64,000 nucleotides of DNA from Aquabacterium parvum (GCF_001447195.1 NZ_LFRI01000341.1:310001-374000), one strand, 5' to 3'; shown: positions 29,602 through 38,513, counted from the stretch's first letter. Program-made: numbers and translations. The notes: generated by a model not told the origin, from the letters alone.

Positions 29602-30630
29602 TCAAGCTGCGCCACCGCCCACTCGCCTCACACTCGGCGCCACCCCGAACCACCTCTTGTAAGCCTGCGAAAAGCTCGAATGATCACTGAACCCCATGCG
29701 CTCTGCGATCTCGGTGAGCGACAGGGTCTGATCCCCCAACAACTGGTTCGCCTGGCCACCGCGCACCTCGGCCAGCAGCGCCCGGTAGGTGAGCCCTTCG
29801 TCCTGAAGCCTGCGCTTGAGCGTCCTGTCGCTGAGCCCCAGCGCCCGCGCCGCCTGGGGCAGGTCCGGCGCCATGTTCATCGGTGCAGCCGCCAGGTATT
29901 GGCGCAAGAACTCACCGGTGCCCAGTCGGGCTCGGCGCCGCTCCATCAACTCTTCGCAGGCCCGCTCGCACATCGCCACCGTCACCGGGTTGGCCTGCGG
30001 AAGCCGCAAGGCCAGCAGCTGGCGATCTGACGTCAGGCTGTTGCTGGGCGCACCGAACTCTGGCCTCACCCCCACCACCCGCACCAGGTCTTCAACGCGG
30101 CCGCCACCGCGCTCAACGGTGTGCTGGAGGGTGAACCGCGACAAAGCAAACTCCGGCCCCAGCACCTCTTTCATGAGCCGAGCGGCTGCGGCCACATCTC
30201 GCTCGACCAGGAAGCGCTGCACCGCAGGCTCCACGTCCGGGGCCTCGAAGGTCACGGTGAACATGTCGCCCTCCATGCCGCCCGATATGCGGCAGAACGC
30301 AAACGTCAGGGGAATGAACCGCAGCGCCAGCGCCAAGGCGTCGCCAGCCGTCGCGCTGCTGATCAAGCCCAGGCCCCACAACCCGTATGAAGCGAAGTTG
30401 TAGCGCATGCCCATCTCCAGCCCCAGCCCAGGCTGCCTGCACGCGCGAATGAGGTTGCCCACCACGCACAGCTCCTGGCTGGCGTCGAGTTCGATGGACA
30501 GGTCCGCCAGATCGGCTTCTTTCAGGCCCGAGCGCGCCAGGATCTTGGCGGCGTCCAGACCGCGCTCCTGGCCGAACTCGACCATGAGCCGCACGCTCGC
30601 CGAACTGCGCTTGAAATCCCAGAAGTTCAT
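29602..30630 (-). CDS. AraC-family transcriptional regulator (BVMO-linked)
   Basis: A 342-residue regulator with an N-terminal arabinose-binding-type domain (LMVEFGQERGLDAAKILARS, FASYGLWGLGLISSATAGD) and a C-terminal AraC DNA-binding domain (QAARALGLSDRTLKRRLQDE and IAERMGFSDHSSFSQAYKRW). It is divergent from a flavin monooxygenase gene, with 144 bases between the starts, so it likely controls that gene. ATG at 30630 is used; a GTG at 30654 would add eight residues. It is a distant paralogue of the AraC-family protein beside alkB. Confidence 0.9.
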   Translation of the reverse strand: MNFWDFKRSSASVRLMVEFGQERGLDAAKILARSGLKEADLADLSIELDASQELCVVGNLIRACRQPGLGLEMGMRYNFASYGLWGLGLISSATAGDALALALRFIPLTFAFCRISGGMEGDMFTVTFEAPDVEPAVQRFLVERDVAAAARLMKEVLGPEFALSRFTLQHTVERGGGRVEDLVRVVGVRPEFGAPSNSLTSDRQLLALRLPQANPVTVAMCERACEELMERRRARLGTGEFLRQYLAAAPMNMAPDLPQAARALGLSDRTLKRRLQDEGLTYRALLAEVRGGQANQLLGDQTLSLTEIAERMGFSDHSSFSQAYKRWFGVAPSVRRVGGGAA

Positions 30631-30683
30631 GGAAGGCCGATGGAGGGTGAACACCGATGCGTTTGGCCCAAATCATAAAGCGA

Positions 30684-30697
30684 TTGACCTGAGTCAA
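30684..30697. promoter_or_regulatory. Palindrome in the AraC/monooxygenase intergenic region
   Basis: TTGAC-CTGA-GTCAA is a 5-4-5 palindrome between the divergent AraC-family and monooxygenase genes. It may be a regulator site. No well-spaced promoter could be aligned with it on either strand. Confidence 0.35.
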
Positions 30698-30774
30698 CAT
30701 TCCCGACGCGGGTGGCGTTGCGCATGATTCGCGCTCAAGGAACAGACCTTCGTCGCAACGAGAGGCTTCAACAC

Positions 30775-32256
30775 ATGCACCGCACCGGCTCAGAGGGCAG
30801 CGCCCCCTTCCACACCCTCATCATCGGATCAGGCTTCGCAGGCATCGGGATGGCCATCTCTTTGAAGAAGGCGGGCCTGGGCAACTTCCTCATCCTGGAA
30901 AAGCAAAGCGACGTGGGTGGCGTGTGGCGAGACAACACCTACCCCGGCGCCGCGTGCGACGTGCCATCGCACCTGTACTCGTTCTCGTTCGAGCCCAACC
31001 CGAACTGGTCTCGCGTGTTTGCTCGGCAGGCCGAGATCCATCAGTACCTGCAGCACTGCGCGAGAAAGCACGGCCTGCTGCCGTCCATCCGCTTTGGCTG
31101 CGAGGTGGCGCGGGCGAGCTTCGACGAGGGCCTCGCGCTGTGGACCGTGAACTTGACCAGCGGCGAGGTGCTGCAAGCGCGTCACGTGGTCACGGCCACG
31201 GGGCAGCTCAGCCGCCCGGTCTACCCCAAGCTGGAGGGCATGGCGCAGTTCAAGGGGCACGTCTGTCACTCGGCCCTGTGGGACCACAGCCATGACCTGA
31301 CCGGCCAACGCGTCGCCGTGATCGGCACCGGTGCCTCGGCCATCCAGTTCGTGCCCGCCATCGCGGGCCAGGTGAGCCAGCTGACGGTGTTTCAGCGTTC
31401 GGCCGCCTACATCCTGCCTCGCCCTGATGGCCCCTATGCTGGCTGGCGCAAGGCCCTGTTCCGCGCCCTGCCCTGGACGATGAGACTTCACCGGGCCCGC
31501 ATCTATGCCCATTACGAAAGCCGCGCCATCGCCTTCACCCGCATCAAGTCCTTGATGAAGCTGGCGGTGGGCGTGCCGTTCAAGGCGCTGCTTCGCAAGC
31601 AAGTGCCAGACCCCGCGCTGCGCGCACAACTGACGCCCGACTACCCCATCGGGTGCAAACGCATCCTGCTGTCCAACGACTACCTGGCCACCATGACCAG
31701 GCCCAATGTGAACCTGGTCACCCAGGGCATCCGCCGCATCACGGCCGATGGTGTGGAAACAGTGGACGGGCAACACCACCCCGCTGATGCGATCGTCTAC
31801 GGCACCGGCTTTGCCGCCACGGAGTTCCTCGCGCCCATGACGATCACGGGCCGCGATGGGCAGGACCTCAACCACGCCTGGCAACAGGGCGCGCAAGCCT
31901 ACCTGGGCATGACCGTGCCGGGCTTCCCCAACTTCTTCATGCTCTATGGCCCCAACACCAACCTGGGCCACAACTCCATCATCTACATGCTGGAAAGCCA
32001 GATCGCCCACGTGATGCGCTGCCTCAAGGCCGCTGACCGGGCAGGCGCCAGCACGGTGGAGGTGGATGCCAAGCGCTACACCCGCTTCAACAGCACCATC
32101 CAGAACCGCCTGCGCGCCACCGTTTGGCAAGGCTGCAAAAGCTGGTACGTGGACGCCAACGGCCACAACAGCACCAATTGGCCGGGCTTCACCTTCGGCT
32201 ACCGCTGGCTCACGCGCCACGCTTCACTCAACGCGTACCACTTCAGCCAAGGCTGA
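30775..32256 (+). CDS. Flavin-containing monooxygenase, Baeyer-Villiger type (copy 1)
   Basis: A 493-residue FAD/NADPH monooxygenase. The FAD-binding motif is IIGSGFAGIGMA, followed by GGVWRDNTYPGAACDVPSHL. The Baeyer-Villiger fingerprint FxGxxxHxxxW(P/D) is present as FKGHVCHSALWD from residue 159, and the NADPH Rossmann motif is VIGTGASAIQFVPAI. Such enzymes insert oxygen next to a carbonyl, giving esters or lactones; AlmA-type long-chain alkane monooxygenases share the architecture. ATG at 30775 follows GAGAGG. The 3' end overlaps the convergent reductase gene by 14 bases. A second paralogue lies at 36059. The substrate is unknown. Confidence 0.9.
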   Translation: MHRTGSEGSAPFHTLIIGSGFAGIGMAISLKKAGLGNFLILEKQSDVGGVWRDNTYPGAACDVPSHLYSFSFEPNPNWSRVFARQAEIHQYLQHCARKHGLLPSIRFGCEVARASFDEGLALWTVNLTSGEVLQARHVVTATGQLSRPVYPKLEGMAQFKGHVCHSALWDHSHDLTGQRVAVIGTGASAIQFVPAIAGQVSQLTVFQRSAAYILPRPDGPYAGWRKALFRALPWTMRLHRARIYAHYESRAIAFTRIKSLMKLAVGVPFKALLRKQVPDPALRAQLTPDYPIGCKRILLSNDYLATMTRPNVNLVTQGIRRITADGVETVDGQHHPADAIVYGTGFAATEFLAPMTITGRDGQDLNHAWQQGAQAYLGMTVPGFPNFFMLYGPNTNLGHNSIIYMLESQIAHVMRCLKAADRAGASTVEVDAKRYTRFNSTIQNRLRATVWQGCKSWYVDANGHNSTNWPGFTFGYRWLTRHASLNAYHFSQG

Positions 32257-33292
32257 TCTGACCGCACCCTGGCAGTTGGCTCACCAGCCCCGAGCCCATC
32301 AGCCTCGATGGCGTGGTGAAGCCAGCGGGTGCACCGTGCTTGAGCAGGTGCTCCGTCACGGTGAGCGCCCCCGGGATGGTCAGGGTGTAGCCGTTGACCG
32401 TTTGCACGCGGGCGGTGCGGCGCACGCCACGCGCGTTGACGGCCTCGCCCCAAACGTAGGCGGGCATTCGAGCCCTCGCCGCCTCATCGGGGCCTTTGAC
32501 GAGCTTGGACACCAAGGCGCCCAAGGCCCGCTGAACCACAGGCAGCTTCAACAGCGGGGCGAAGACGTTGCCCAGCTTCATGCCGATGACCCCGAGCCGG
32601 GACGTGGGGATGAACACCGTGACGTTGGGGATGCCCGTGGTGTGGAACGCGGTCGACACGTCGCCCCACGGCACGGCCACCGCCAGGCGCTCTCCCCGAC
32701 CAAAATCGATGCGCCTGACCTCGTGCGCCAAGGGCACCTTGATCAGCTTGCCGTCGCGGCGAACGCGCCCACCCTCGGGCGTGCTCTCCAGCGTGGTCTT
32801 CATCGTGCCGGGTGACAGGCTCACGGTCGTGTCGAAGCCCAGGCGCAGCTCCACCGCATCAGGCAGGGCCTGCTTCAGCGCGGCCGCGATGCAGTCGGTC
32901 GGGATGACATCGAAGCCCACGCCCGGGCAAAGCACCACGCCGGCCTGCCGCGCCGCGCCATCGCTGCTGGCGACCTGCTCGAACACGTCGATTTCCCCGG
33001 TGATATCGAGGTAGTGCGCACCCGCCTGGATGCAGGCCTGAACCATGGGCTGGCTCGTTGATGAGAACGGCCCCGCCGTCAGCAGGACCGCCTTGACGCC
33101 CTTGAGCTGGGCCGCGATGTGGGCGGGATGGTCCAGGCCGAAGACCCGGAAGTCCAGCTTGAGCTCTCGTGCAAGGCGCTCGATCTTGGCGCGGCTGCGT
33201 CCCGCCAGGATCGGGGTCGTGCCCCTGGCAACGGCTTCGCGGGCGATGAGCTCACCCGTGTAGCCATTGGCGCCGTAAATCATCCACACCAT
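32243..33292 (-). CDS. Saccharopine-dehydrogenase-like NAD(P) oxidoreductase
   Basis: A 349-residue protein with an N-terminal Rossmann fold (MVWMIYGANGYTGELIAREA), the pattern of saccharopine reductase-like and trans-acting enoyl reductase proteins. Supporting segments are AVLLTAGPFSSTSQPMVQAC, HYLDITGEIDVFEQV and PGVGFDVIPTDCIAAAL. These proteins usually act on lipid or polyketide intermediates, not on lysine. It is the last gene of a minus-strand operon with a dehydrogenase and an uncharacterised gene, probably controlled by the TetR-type regulator at 34742. The next gene upstream ends 15 bases from its start. Confidence 0.87.
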   Translation of the reverse strand: MVWMIYGANGYTGELIAREAVARGTTPILAGRSRAKIERLARELKLDFRVFGLDHPAHIAAQLKGVKAVLLTAGPFSSTSQPMVQACIQAGAHYLDITGEIDVFEQVASSDGAARQAGVVLCPGVGFDVIPTDCIAAALKQALPDAVELRLGFDTTVSLSPGTMKTTLESTPEGGRVRRDGKLIKVPLAHEVRRIDFGRGERLAVAVPWGDVSTAFHTTGIPNVTVFIPTSRLGVIGMKLGNVFAPLLKLPVVQRALGALVSKLVKGPDEAARARMPAYVWGEAVNARGVRRTARVQTVNGYTLTIPGALTVTEHLLKHGAPAGFTTPSRLMGSGLVSQLPGCGQISLG

Positions 33293-33307
33293 GTTGTCAG
33301 CCGCGCG

Positions 33308-34099
33308 TCATTTGAACGGGTTGAAGGTCTTGCCCATCAGGTAGCCCATCCACAGGGGCATCGGGCGCATGATGGCCGCCAGGAACTTGTTGACCGCACC
33401 AGGCACGCAAACGGGCTTGCCTTTCATCACGGCGTTGTACCCTTCGGAGACCACGTCTTCGGGTTGCTGCCACAGGATGCTCGGCAAGTGGTTGGCCGTG
33501 TCACGCGTGCCCATCACATCATGGAACTCACTGTGTGTGAAGCCGGGACACAGCGCCGTCACGTGCACACCATGCGGCTTGAACTCCATGTCCAGCGACT
33601 GCGACAACACCAGCACATAGGTCTTGATGGCCGAATACAGCAGGCTTTCACCGGGTGGCGAGAGGGCCGCCAGGGACGACACGTTGATGATGCGCCCCCA
33701 ACGACGCTCGATCATGCCGGGCGCGATGCTGTGCGTCAGCTCGGTCAAGGTGGTCATCATCAGCTGGATCTCGCCGCCCAGCGGTGCCCAGGGGGACCCC
33801 GCGAACTTCGAGTGCCCGGACAGCCCCGCGTTGTTCACGAGAAAGTCGATGCGCCAGCCGATCTGGTCGAGGTGGGCCATGACCTGGGTCGCGGCACCTG
33901 GGCTGGCCAGGTCCACCGACAGGACCTCGCACTGCACTTTGTGCCGCTGCGACAGCTCCTGGGCCAGGTCCTTCAGGCGGTCACCGCGGCGCGCGGCCAG
34001 CAGCAGGTCGTAGCCTGGGGCGGCCAGGTGGCGGGCGAACGTGGCGCCGATGCCAGCGGATGCGCCCGTGATCAGGGCCTTGCGACGTGGGGTGCTCAT
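33308..34099 (-). CDS. Short-chain dehydrogenase/reductase
   Basis: A 263-residue classical SDR. The NAD(P)-binding motif is ITGASAGIGATF, the structural motif NNAGLSG, and the active site has the Ser of INVSSLAAL and Tyr/Lys of YSAIK. The C-terminus (MGYLMGKTFNPFK) has hydrophobic patches that may touch the membrane. It likely interconverts an alcohol and a ketone for the neighbouring oxidoreductases. It lies five bases after the upstream gene and 15 before the next, a tight operon. Confidence 0.93.
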   Translation of the reverse strand: MSTPRRKALITGASAGIGATFARHLAAPGYDLLLAARRGDRLKDLAQELSQRHKVQCEVLSVDLASPGAATQVMAHLDQIGWRIDFLVNNAGLSGHSKFAGSPWAPLGGEIQLMMTTLTELTHSIAPGMIERRWGRIINVSSLAALSPPGESLLYSAIKTYVLVLSQSLDMEFKPHGVHVTALCPGFTHSEFHDVMGTRDTANHLPSILWQQPEDVVSEGYNAVMKGKPVCVPGAVNKFLAAIMRPMPLWMGYLMGKTFNPFK

Positions 34100-34104
34100 G
34101 TGGA

Positions 34105-34716
34105 TCAGCCTTTGTGCTTGAACGCGGGGATTTCTTGTTGGGCGTTGAAGCCCTGCTTGGCCCGGCCAATGTGGCCAGCGTAGGGCGCGATGGGGCCGCG
34201 CAGGACGAAGGGAAGCGGAACCTGTCGCTGCCCGTCCGTGAAGCCCCAGGTTCCGATGCCGAGGTAAAGGCCTGGCGCCACCCGGCGGACCTCGTCGACC
34301 ATGTGGATGGCCCCGCACATGGACTGGAACGCGGCGTAGACCAGGGTGTACGCCGGACGCCCGTCGTAGCGGGACGGCGCGATCAGCGTCTGCATGGGGT
34401 AGCGCTGCACCGTGCGCCCCAGGTGCGCGAAGCTGTTGTAGCCCTGACCACCCACCGCCGACACCGGCTTGAAGGCCTTGCAAAGCCAACGCCCCGGCAT
34501 CAGCGGGTTGTTGACCGTCAGGTTGCCGATGACCTGGGCCACGGCGTTGGGCTGCGCCAGCAGGCGCGCGGCGAACTCACCGTCCATTTCCTGGATGGTG
34601 GGCGCTGGCAGCTTGTCGAACAAGGCCATGAGGTCCTTGAAGCCCATGGCCAGGAGGGCTGATTCGGTCGGTTCACCGACGGCTTGACGTGCGACGTTCA
34701 TGATCTTGAATGCCAT
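34105..34716 (-). CDS. Conserved protein of unknown function, first gene of a TetR-controlled operon
   Basis: A 203-residue soluble protein without signal peptide or membrane segment. I do not recognise the family. Visible features are FDKLPAPTIQEMDGEFAARL near residue 35, many aromatic residues (RTVQRYPMQTLIAPSRYDGR) and LYLGIGTWGFTDG near residue 170, which could be a small beta-rich ligand-binding fold. It heads an operon with an SDR and a saccharopine-like reductase. The ATG at 34716 lies inside a perfect operator-like palindrome; an in-frame ATG at 34701 would place the palindrome just upstream and may be the true start. Confidence 0.75.
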   Translation of the reverse strand: MAFKIMNVARQAVGEPTESALLAMGFKDLMALFDKLPAPTIQEMDGEFAARLLAQPNAVAQVIGNLTVNNPLMPGRWLCKAFKPVSAVGGQGYNSFAHLGRTVQRYPMQTLIAPSRYDGRPAYTLVYAAFQSMCGAIHMVDEVRRVAPGLYLGIGTWGFTDGQRQVPLPFVLRGPIAPYAGHIGRAKQGFNAQQEIPAFKHKG

Positions 34717-34736
34717 TCAAGATGTCATTTAAGATG
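34703..34736. promoter_or_regulatory. TetR-type operator: 21-base palindrome plus a third half-site
   Basis: ATCTTGAATG and CATTCAAGAT flank a central C, a perfect 10-1-10 palindrome at 34703-34723. A third half-site CATTTAAGAT follows at 34727-34736. The cluster fills the short space before the divergent tetR gene at 34742, so autoregulation and control of the minus-strand operon are likely. Confidence 0.75.
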
Positions 34737-34741
34737 CCCCC

Positions 34742-35284
34742 ATGGCGAGGAACAAGCGAGACGTCGATGCCGAGGTGAAGCGCGAGCAGATCGAGGAAGC
34801 CGCCTGCGCGCTCTTCCTGGCCGACGGTTATGACGCCACGTCCATGGCGGCTGTCGGCAAGGCAGCCGGGGTGGCGCCCAACACGCTGTACTGGTACTTC
34901 GCCAGCAAGGACGACCTGCTGGTGGCCACGCTGAACCGGTTGGTCGGCAGGGCCCTGACCCGGATGACGGGCATGCAGGACCAATCCCTGGGCGAACAAC
35001 TGAGCTGGCTGCTGGGCGAGTTTCAGCAGGCCAGCAAGCTGATCTCGACGGTCCATGCCCGCCTGGACAAGTCCGAGACGGTGCGGGAATGGCACGAGCG
35101 CTTTCACGACATGCTCGACGCGATGCTGATCCAGCAGATGGTGTCCAAGGGCATGTCACGCACGAAAGCGTCCGTCATGGCGACGGTGGGCACCTACGTG
35201 GTCGAGGGCCTGCTGTCCCACCCCCACACCTCGCAACAGTTCGACAAGGTCGTGCACTGGCTCGCGGGCAACGGCAAGCTCTGA
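34742..35284 (+). CDS. TetR-family transcriptional regulator (1)
   Basis: A 180-residue regulator. The N-terminal helix-turn-helix domain reads EAACALFLADGYDATSMAAV and GKAAGVAPNTLYWYFASKDD, standard for TetR proteins. The C-terminal ligand domain is all helical with YVVEGLLSHPH near the end. The ligand is unknown, plausibly a lipid or hydrocarbon product given its neighbours. It is divergent from a three-gene oxidoreductase operon and has an operator-like palindrome directly upstream. Confidence 0.93.
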   Translation: MARNKRDVDAEVKREQIEEAACALFLADGYDATSMAAVGKAAGVAPNTLYWYFASKDDLLVATLNRLVGRALTRMTGMQDQSLGEQLSWLLGEFQQASKLISTVHARLDKSETVREWHERFHDMLDAMLIQQMVSKGMSRTKASVMATVGTYVVEGLLSHPHTSQQFDKVVHWLAGNGKL

Positions 35285-35317
35285 GGCGACCGACGCGAAC
35301 CAGGCTGCGACTGGGGC

Positions 35318-35968
35318 TCAAGCCATCAGCTTGAGCAGCCCTTGATACGGCATCAGGTTGGTCCGCACCACCTTGTCGATCGGCTCGGCAAACCCATCCT
35401 GCATCCACCTGGCGGCCAGCAGCACGTTCAGGCCGATCATGCCGTCGGCCAGCAGGTCGAGGTTGACCTCGTCGAGTCGGGCCTTGGGCACCAGCAGGTG
35501 CAGGTGCTGGCGCATCATGTTCGAGTAGTCGCGCGCGGTGGCACCACTCAGCGCCGCCACCTCGTCGTTCACACCCAGCGAGTCGACCAGCATGATGCGG
35601 CCACGCCGCGGGTCGTCGCGGATGAACTCCAGGAAGACGCGGATGGCCGGCTCCAGCATGCCCAGGGGCGTGGGCTCGGCCTCCTTGAGCACGGCCAGGG
35701 TCTGGGCCATGAGCTGATCGCGCAGCTCGCCGTAGGTGGCCATGAACAGCTGTGGCAGCGTCTTGAACGACTCGTAGAAATAGCGCTCGGTCAGGTGGGC
35801 GGCCACGCAGACCTCGCGAACCGTCGCGGCGTGAAAGCCTTTCGTGCCGAACACCTCGAAGGCGCCCTCGATGAGCTTGGCACGGCGCAGCCGCTGCCGC
35901 TCTTCGGGCAGGACCCCGCCATAGCGGCGGCGTGGAGACAAAGGTGAGGCTGGCGTCGGGGCTTCCAT
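35318..35968 (-). CDS. TetR-family transcriptional regulator (2)
   Basis: A 216-residue regulator with the helix-turn-helix region KLIEGAFEVFGTKGFHAATV and EVCVAAHLTERYFYESFKTL and a helical ligand domain. It is divergent from the second flavin monooxygenase operon, and two inverted repeats lie in the 90-base space between them, so it probably represses that operon. ATG at 35968 (MEAPTPAS) is chosen; the frame continues upstream through the operator region and is not credible as protein. It converges with the first TetR-type gene. Confidence 0.93.
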   Translation of the reverse strand: MEAPTPASPLSPRRRYGGVLPEERQRLRRAKLIEGAFEVFGTKGFHAATVREVCVAAHLTERYFYESFKTLPQLFMATYGELRDQLMAQTLAVLKEAEPTPLGMLEPAIRVFLEFIRDDPRRGRIMLVDSLGVNDEVAALSGATARDYSNMMRQHLHLLVPKARLDEVNLDLLADGMIGLNVLLAARWMQDGFAEPIDKVVRTNLMPYQGLLKLMA

Positions 35969-35981
35969 GGAGATCCCTATG

Positions 35982-36027
35982 TTGACATGGATCATTGTCA
36001 AAGTTATTCTGACAAGAATCTTTGTCA
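35982..36027 (+). promoter_or_regulatory. Sigma-70 promoter overlapped by two TetR-type operators
   Basis: TTGACA (35982-35987), 17 bases, TATTCT (36005-36010) is a near-consensus promoter reading toward the monooxygenase at 36059. The -35 box forms the left arm of an inverted repeat TTGACA-N8-TGTCAA ending at 36001. A second repeat TGACAA-N6-TTGTCA spans 36010-36027. Binding of a TetR repressor here would block the promoter. Confidence 0.75.
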
Positions 36028-36058
36028 AAAGTCAAGGCATCTTCGGGGACACGCCACC

Positions 36059-37573
36059 ATGAAACCGCAACACTTTCACTCGCCTGCCGCGCACCCCGCG
36101 CCCGGTGGCGACGGCGTCGAGCGCCACCGCATCATCGTCGTCGGCACGGGCTTTTCAGGCCTGTGCATAGGCGTCAAGCTGCGCGAGCAAGGCGAAGAAG
36201 ATTTCGTGCTGCTCGAGCGCGCGGGTGACGTCGGCGGCACCTGGCGCGACAACACCTACCCCGGCTGCGCCTGCGACGTCGAATCGCACCTGTATTCGTT
36301 CTCCTTCGAGCCCAACCCGAACTGGTCGCGCCTGTACGCGCCGCAGCCTGAAATCTTTGCCTACCTCAAGCACGTCGCCACCAAGTACGACCTGCTGCGC
36401 CACATCCGCTTTCACGCCAACCTGACGGGCGCGCGCTGGGACGAGGCCCGCAAGCTGTGGGTGGTCAAGGCCGAGGACGGCCGCGTCTTCGAAGGCGAAA
36501 TTCTGGTGTCAGGCATGGGCGGCCTGAGCAACCCGGCCTACCCCAACGTGCCCGGCATCGAGACCTTCTCGGGCCGCGCCTTCCATTCGGCCACCTGGGA
36601 CCACGACTTCGACCTTGACGACAAGCGCGTGGCCGTCATCGGAACCGGGGCCAGCGCCATCCAGTTCGTGCCGGCGATCGCACCCAAGGTGGCTCACCTG
36701 AGCTACTTCCAGCGCACACCACCCTGGGTCGTGCCCAAGATGGACCGCCCCGTGCGCCCTGAAGAACGTGCCGACTTCACCGCCAACCCCTGGCGCCAGC
36801 GCATCGCCCGCACCAAGCTGTACTGGACGCTGGAAGCGCGCTTCCTGGCCTTCAAGTTCAAGCCCGAGTGGATGAACCTGGTGGCCAAGGTGGGCAAGCA
36901 CCGCATCCGCAAACACATCAAGGACCCGGCCCTGCAGGCCAAGCTCACCCCTGACTACACGCCCGGCTGCAAGCGCCTGCTGATCTCCAACGAGTACTAC
37001 CCCACGCTGGCGCGCACCAACGTCGAGGTGGTGACCGAGGGCATCGAGCGCGTGGTGCCCCAGGGTGTGGTGACCAAGGACGGCCGACTGCACGAGGTCG
37101 ATGCCATCGTCTTCGGCACCGGCTTCAAGGTGCAGGACCCGATTCCCAAGGCCACCGTGTTCGGCCGTGGCGGCGCCGACCTGGCCGAGGTGTGGAAGCA
37201 AGGCGCCGAGGCCCACATGGGCATCACCGTGGCGGGCTTTCCCAACTTCTTCATGCTGATGGGGCCCAACACCGGTCTGGGCCACAACTCCATGGTTTTC
37301 ATGATCGAATCGCAGGCGCATTACATCCTCGAAGCGCTCAAGGCCATGAAGGAGCGCCGCATCCGCGCCCTGGAGGTCAAGCCAGAGGTGCAAAAACGTT
37401 TTGTGGACGGCGTGCAGAAGGAGCTTGAGCGCACCGTCTGGCAGTCAGGCTGCAAGAGCTGGTACGTCAACGAGCAGGGCCGCAACACGGCGGCGTGGCC
37501 CGGCTTCACCTTCGCCTACAGATTCAAGACCCGCCGATTCAAACTCCAGCAGTACCAGGCAGAACGCGCATGA
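36059..37573 (+). CDS. Flavin-containing monooxygenase, Baeyer-Villiger type (copy 2)
   Basis: A 504-residue FAD/NADPH monooxygenase. Motifs in order: FAD site VVGTGFSGLCIG, then GGTWRDNTYPGCACDVESHL, the Baeyer-Villiger fingerprint FSGRAFHSATWD from residue 170, and NADPH site VIGTGASAIQFVPAI. It shares long identical stretches with the copy at 30775, including SHLYSFSFEPNPNWSR, so the two are paralogues with possibly different substrates. It heads an operon with an esterase, which overlaps by four bases, and an SDR. This set fits oxidation of an alcohol to a ketone, oxygen insertion to an ester, and ester cleavage. The promoter carries TetR-type operators. Confidence 0.93.
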   Translation: MKPQHFHSPAAHPAPGGDGVERHRIIVVGTGFSGLCIGVKLREQGEEDFVLLERAGDVGGTWRDNTYPGCACDVESHLYSFSFEPNPNWSRLYAPQPEIFAYLKHVATKYDLLRHIRFHANLTGARWDEARKLWVVKAEDGRVFEGEILVSGMGGLSNPAYPNVPGIETFSGRAFHSATWDHDFDLDDKRVAVIGTGASAIQFVPAIAPKVAHLSYFQRTPPWVVPKMDRPVRPEERADFTANPWRQRIARTKLYWTLEARFLAFKFKPEWMNLVAKVGKHRIRKHIKDPALQAKLTPDYTPGCKRLLISNEYYPTLARTNVEVVTEGIERVVPQGVVTKDGRLHEVDAIVFGTGFKVQDPIPKATVFGRGGADLAEVWKQGAEAHMGITVAGFPNFFMLMGPNTGLGHNSMVFMIESQAHYILEALKAMKERRIRALEVKPEVQKRFVDGVQKELERTVWQSGCKSWYVNEQGRNTAAWPGFTFAYRFKTRRFKLQQYQAERA

Positions 37574-38478
37574 GCATCCAGTCTTTCATCACCAACCTCG
37601 TCCTGCGCCACCAGTTCAAGCGCCAGGGCAAAGGCAAGCTGGACGTGCACAAGGCGCGCCACATGGTCAACAAGATGGCCAAGCGCTACCCGCCGCCGCC
37701 CGCCGACATCGAGCACAAGCCCGTGGCCGCCCGCCCCGAGCACAAGCTGTGCGCCGCCGAGTGGCTCAGCGTGGCCAACCCGCAGCGCACCATCGTTTAC
37801 TTTCACGGTGGCGGCTACTTCTTTTGCGGCTTGGAGACCCACCGCCCCACCTGCGCCTACCTGGCCCGCACGGCCCAGGCCCGCGTGCTGTCGGTGGACT
37901 ACCGCATGGCGCCTGAGCACGTCTACCCCGCCGCCGTCGATGACGCCGTGGCCTGGTGGGCCGAGCTGCTGCAGCAAGGCGTGGACCCCAAGACGGTCGT
38001 CTTCGCGGGTGACTCCGCTGGTGGTGGCCTGACGCTGGCCTGCCTGGTGGCCTCGCGTGACCGGGGCCTGCCCCTGCCCGCCGGCGCCATCCTGTTCTCG
38101 CCCTGGAGCGACCTGTCGTGCTCCGGCGAGACGATGAAGACGCTGGCCGATGCCGACGTGATGTTCAACCCGCACTCGCTGCCCGAAGCCGCCGCGCTGT
38201 ACCTGGCCGGCAAGCCGACCGACACGCCGCTGGCCTCGCCGCTGTTCGCCGACCTGCGCGGCCTGCCGCCGCTGATGATCCACGCCAGCAAGCACGAGAT
38301 TTTGTTGGCCGACTCGACGCGCCTGCACGAGCGCGCCAAGGCGCAAGGCGTGACCAGCGAGCTGCACCTCAAAGCCAAGATGCCGCACGTGTGGCCCACC
38401 ATGCTGATGCTGCCGGAAGCCCGCCAGACGCTCAAGGAATGCGGCGAGTTCGCCGCCCGCGTCACCGGCCAGCGCTGA
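37570..38478 (+). CDS. Alpha/beta hydrolase of the hormone-sensitive-lipase family
   Basis: A 302-residue esterase-type protein. The oxyanion motif HGGG is at residues 79-82, the nucleophile elbow GDSAGG has Ser 149, the acid is probably Glu 243 (SKHEILLAD), and His 273 is in MPHVWP. It probably cleaves the ester or lactone made by the monooxygenase whose stop it overlaps by four bases (ATGA), which shows translational coupling. No signal peptide is present, although the N-terminus (IQSFITNLVLRHQFKRQGKG) is amphipathic and might touch the membrane. Confidence 0.93.
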   Translation: MSIQSFITNLVLRHQFKRQGKGKLDVHKARHMVNKMAKRYPPPPADIEHKPVAARPEHKLCAAEWLSVANPQRTIVYFHGGGYFFCGLETHRPTCAYLARTAQARVLSVDYRMAPEHVYPAAVDDAVAWWAELLQQGVDPKTVVFAGDSAGGGLTLACLVASRDRGLPLPAGAILFSPWSDLSCSGETMKTLADADVMFNPHSLPEAAALYLAGKPTDTPLASPLFADLRGLPPLMIHASKHEILLADSTRLHERAKAQGVTSELHLKAKMPHVWPTMLMLPEARQTLKECGEFAARVTGQR

Positions 38479-38513
38479 TCAACACGGCTGAACCAAGCCC
38501 CCCAGGAGACACC

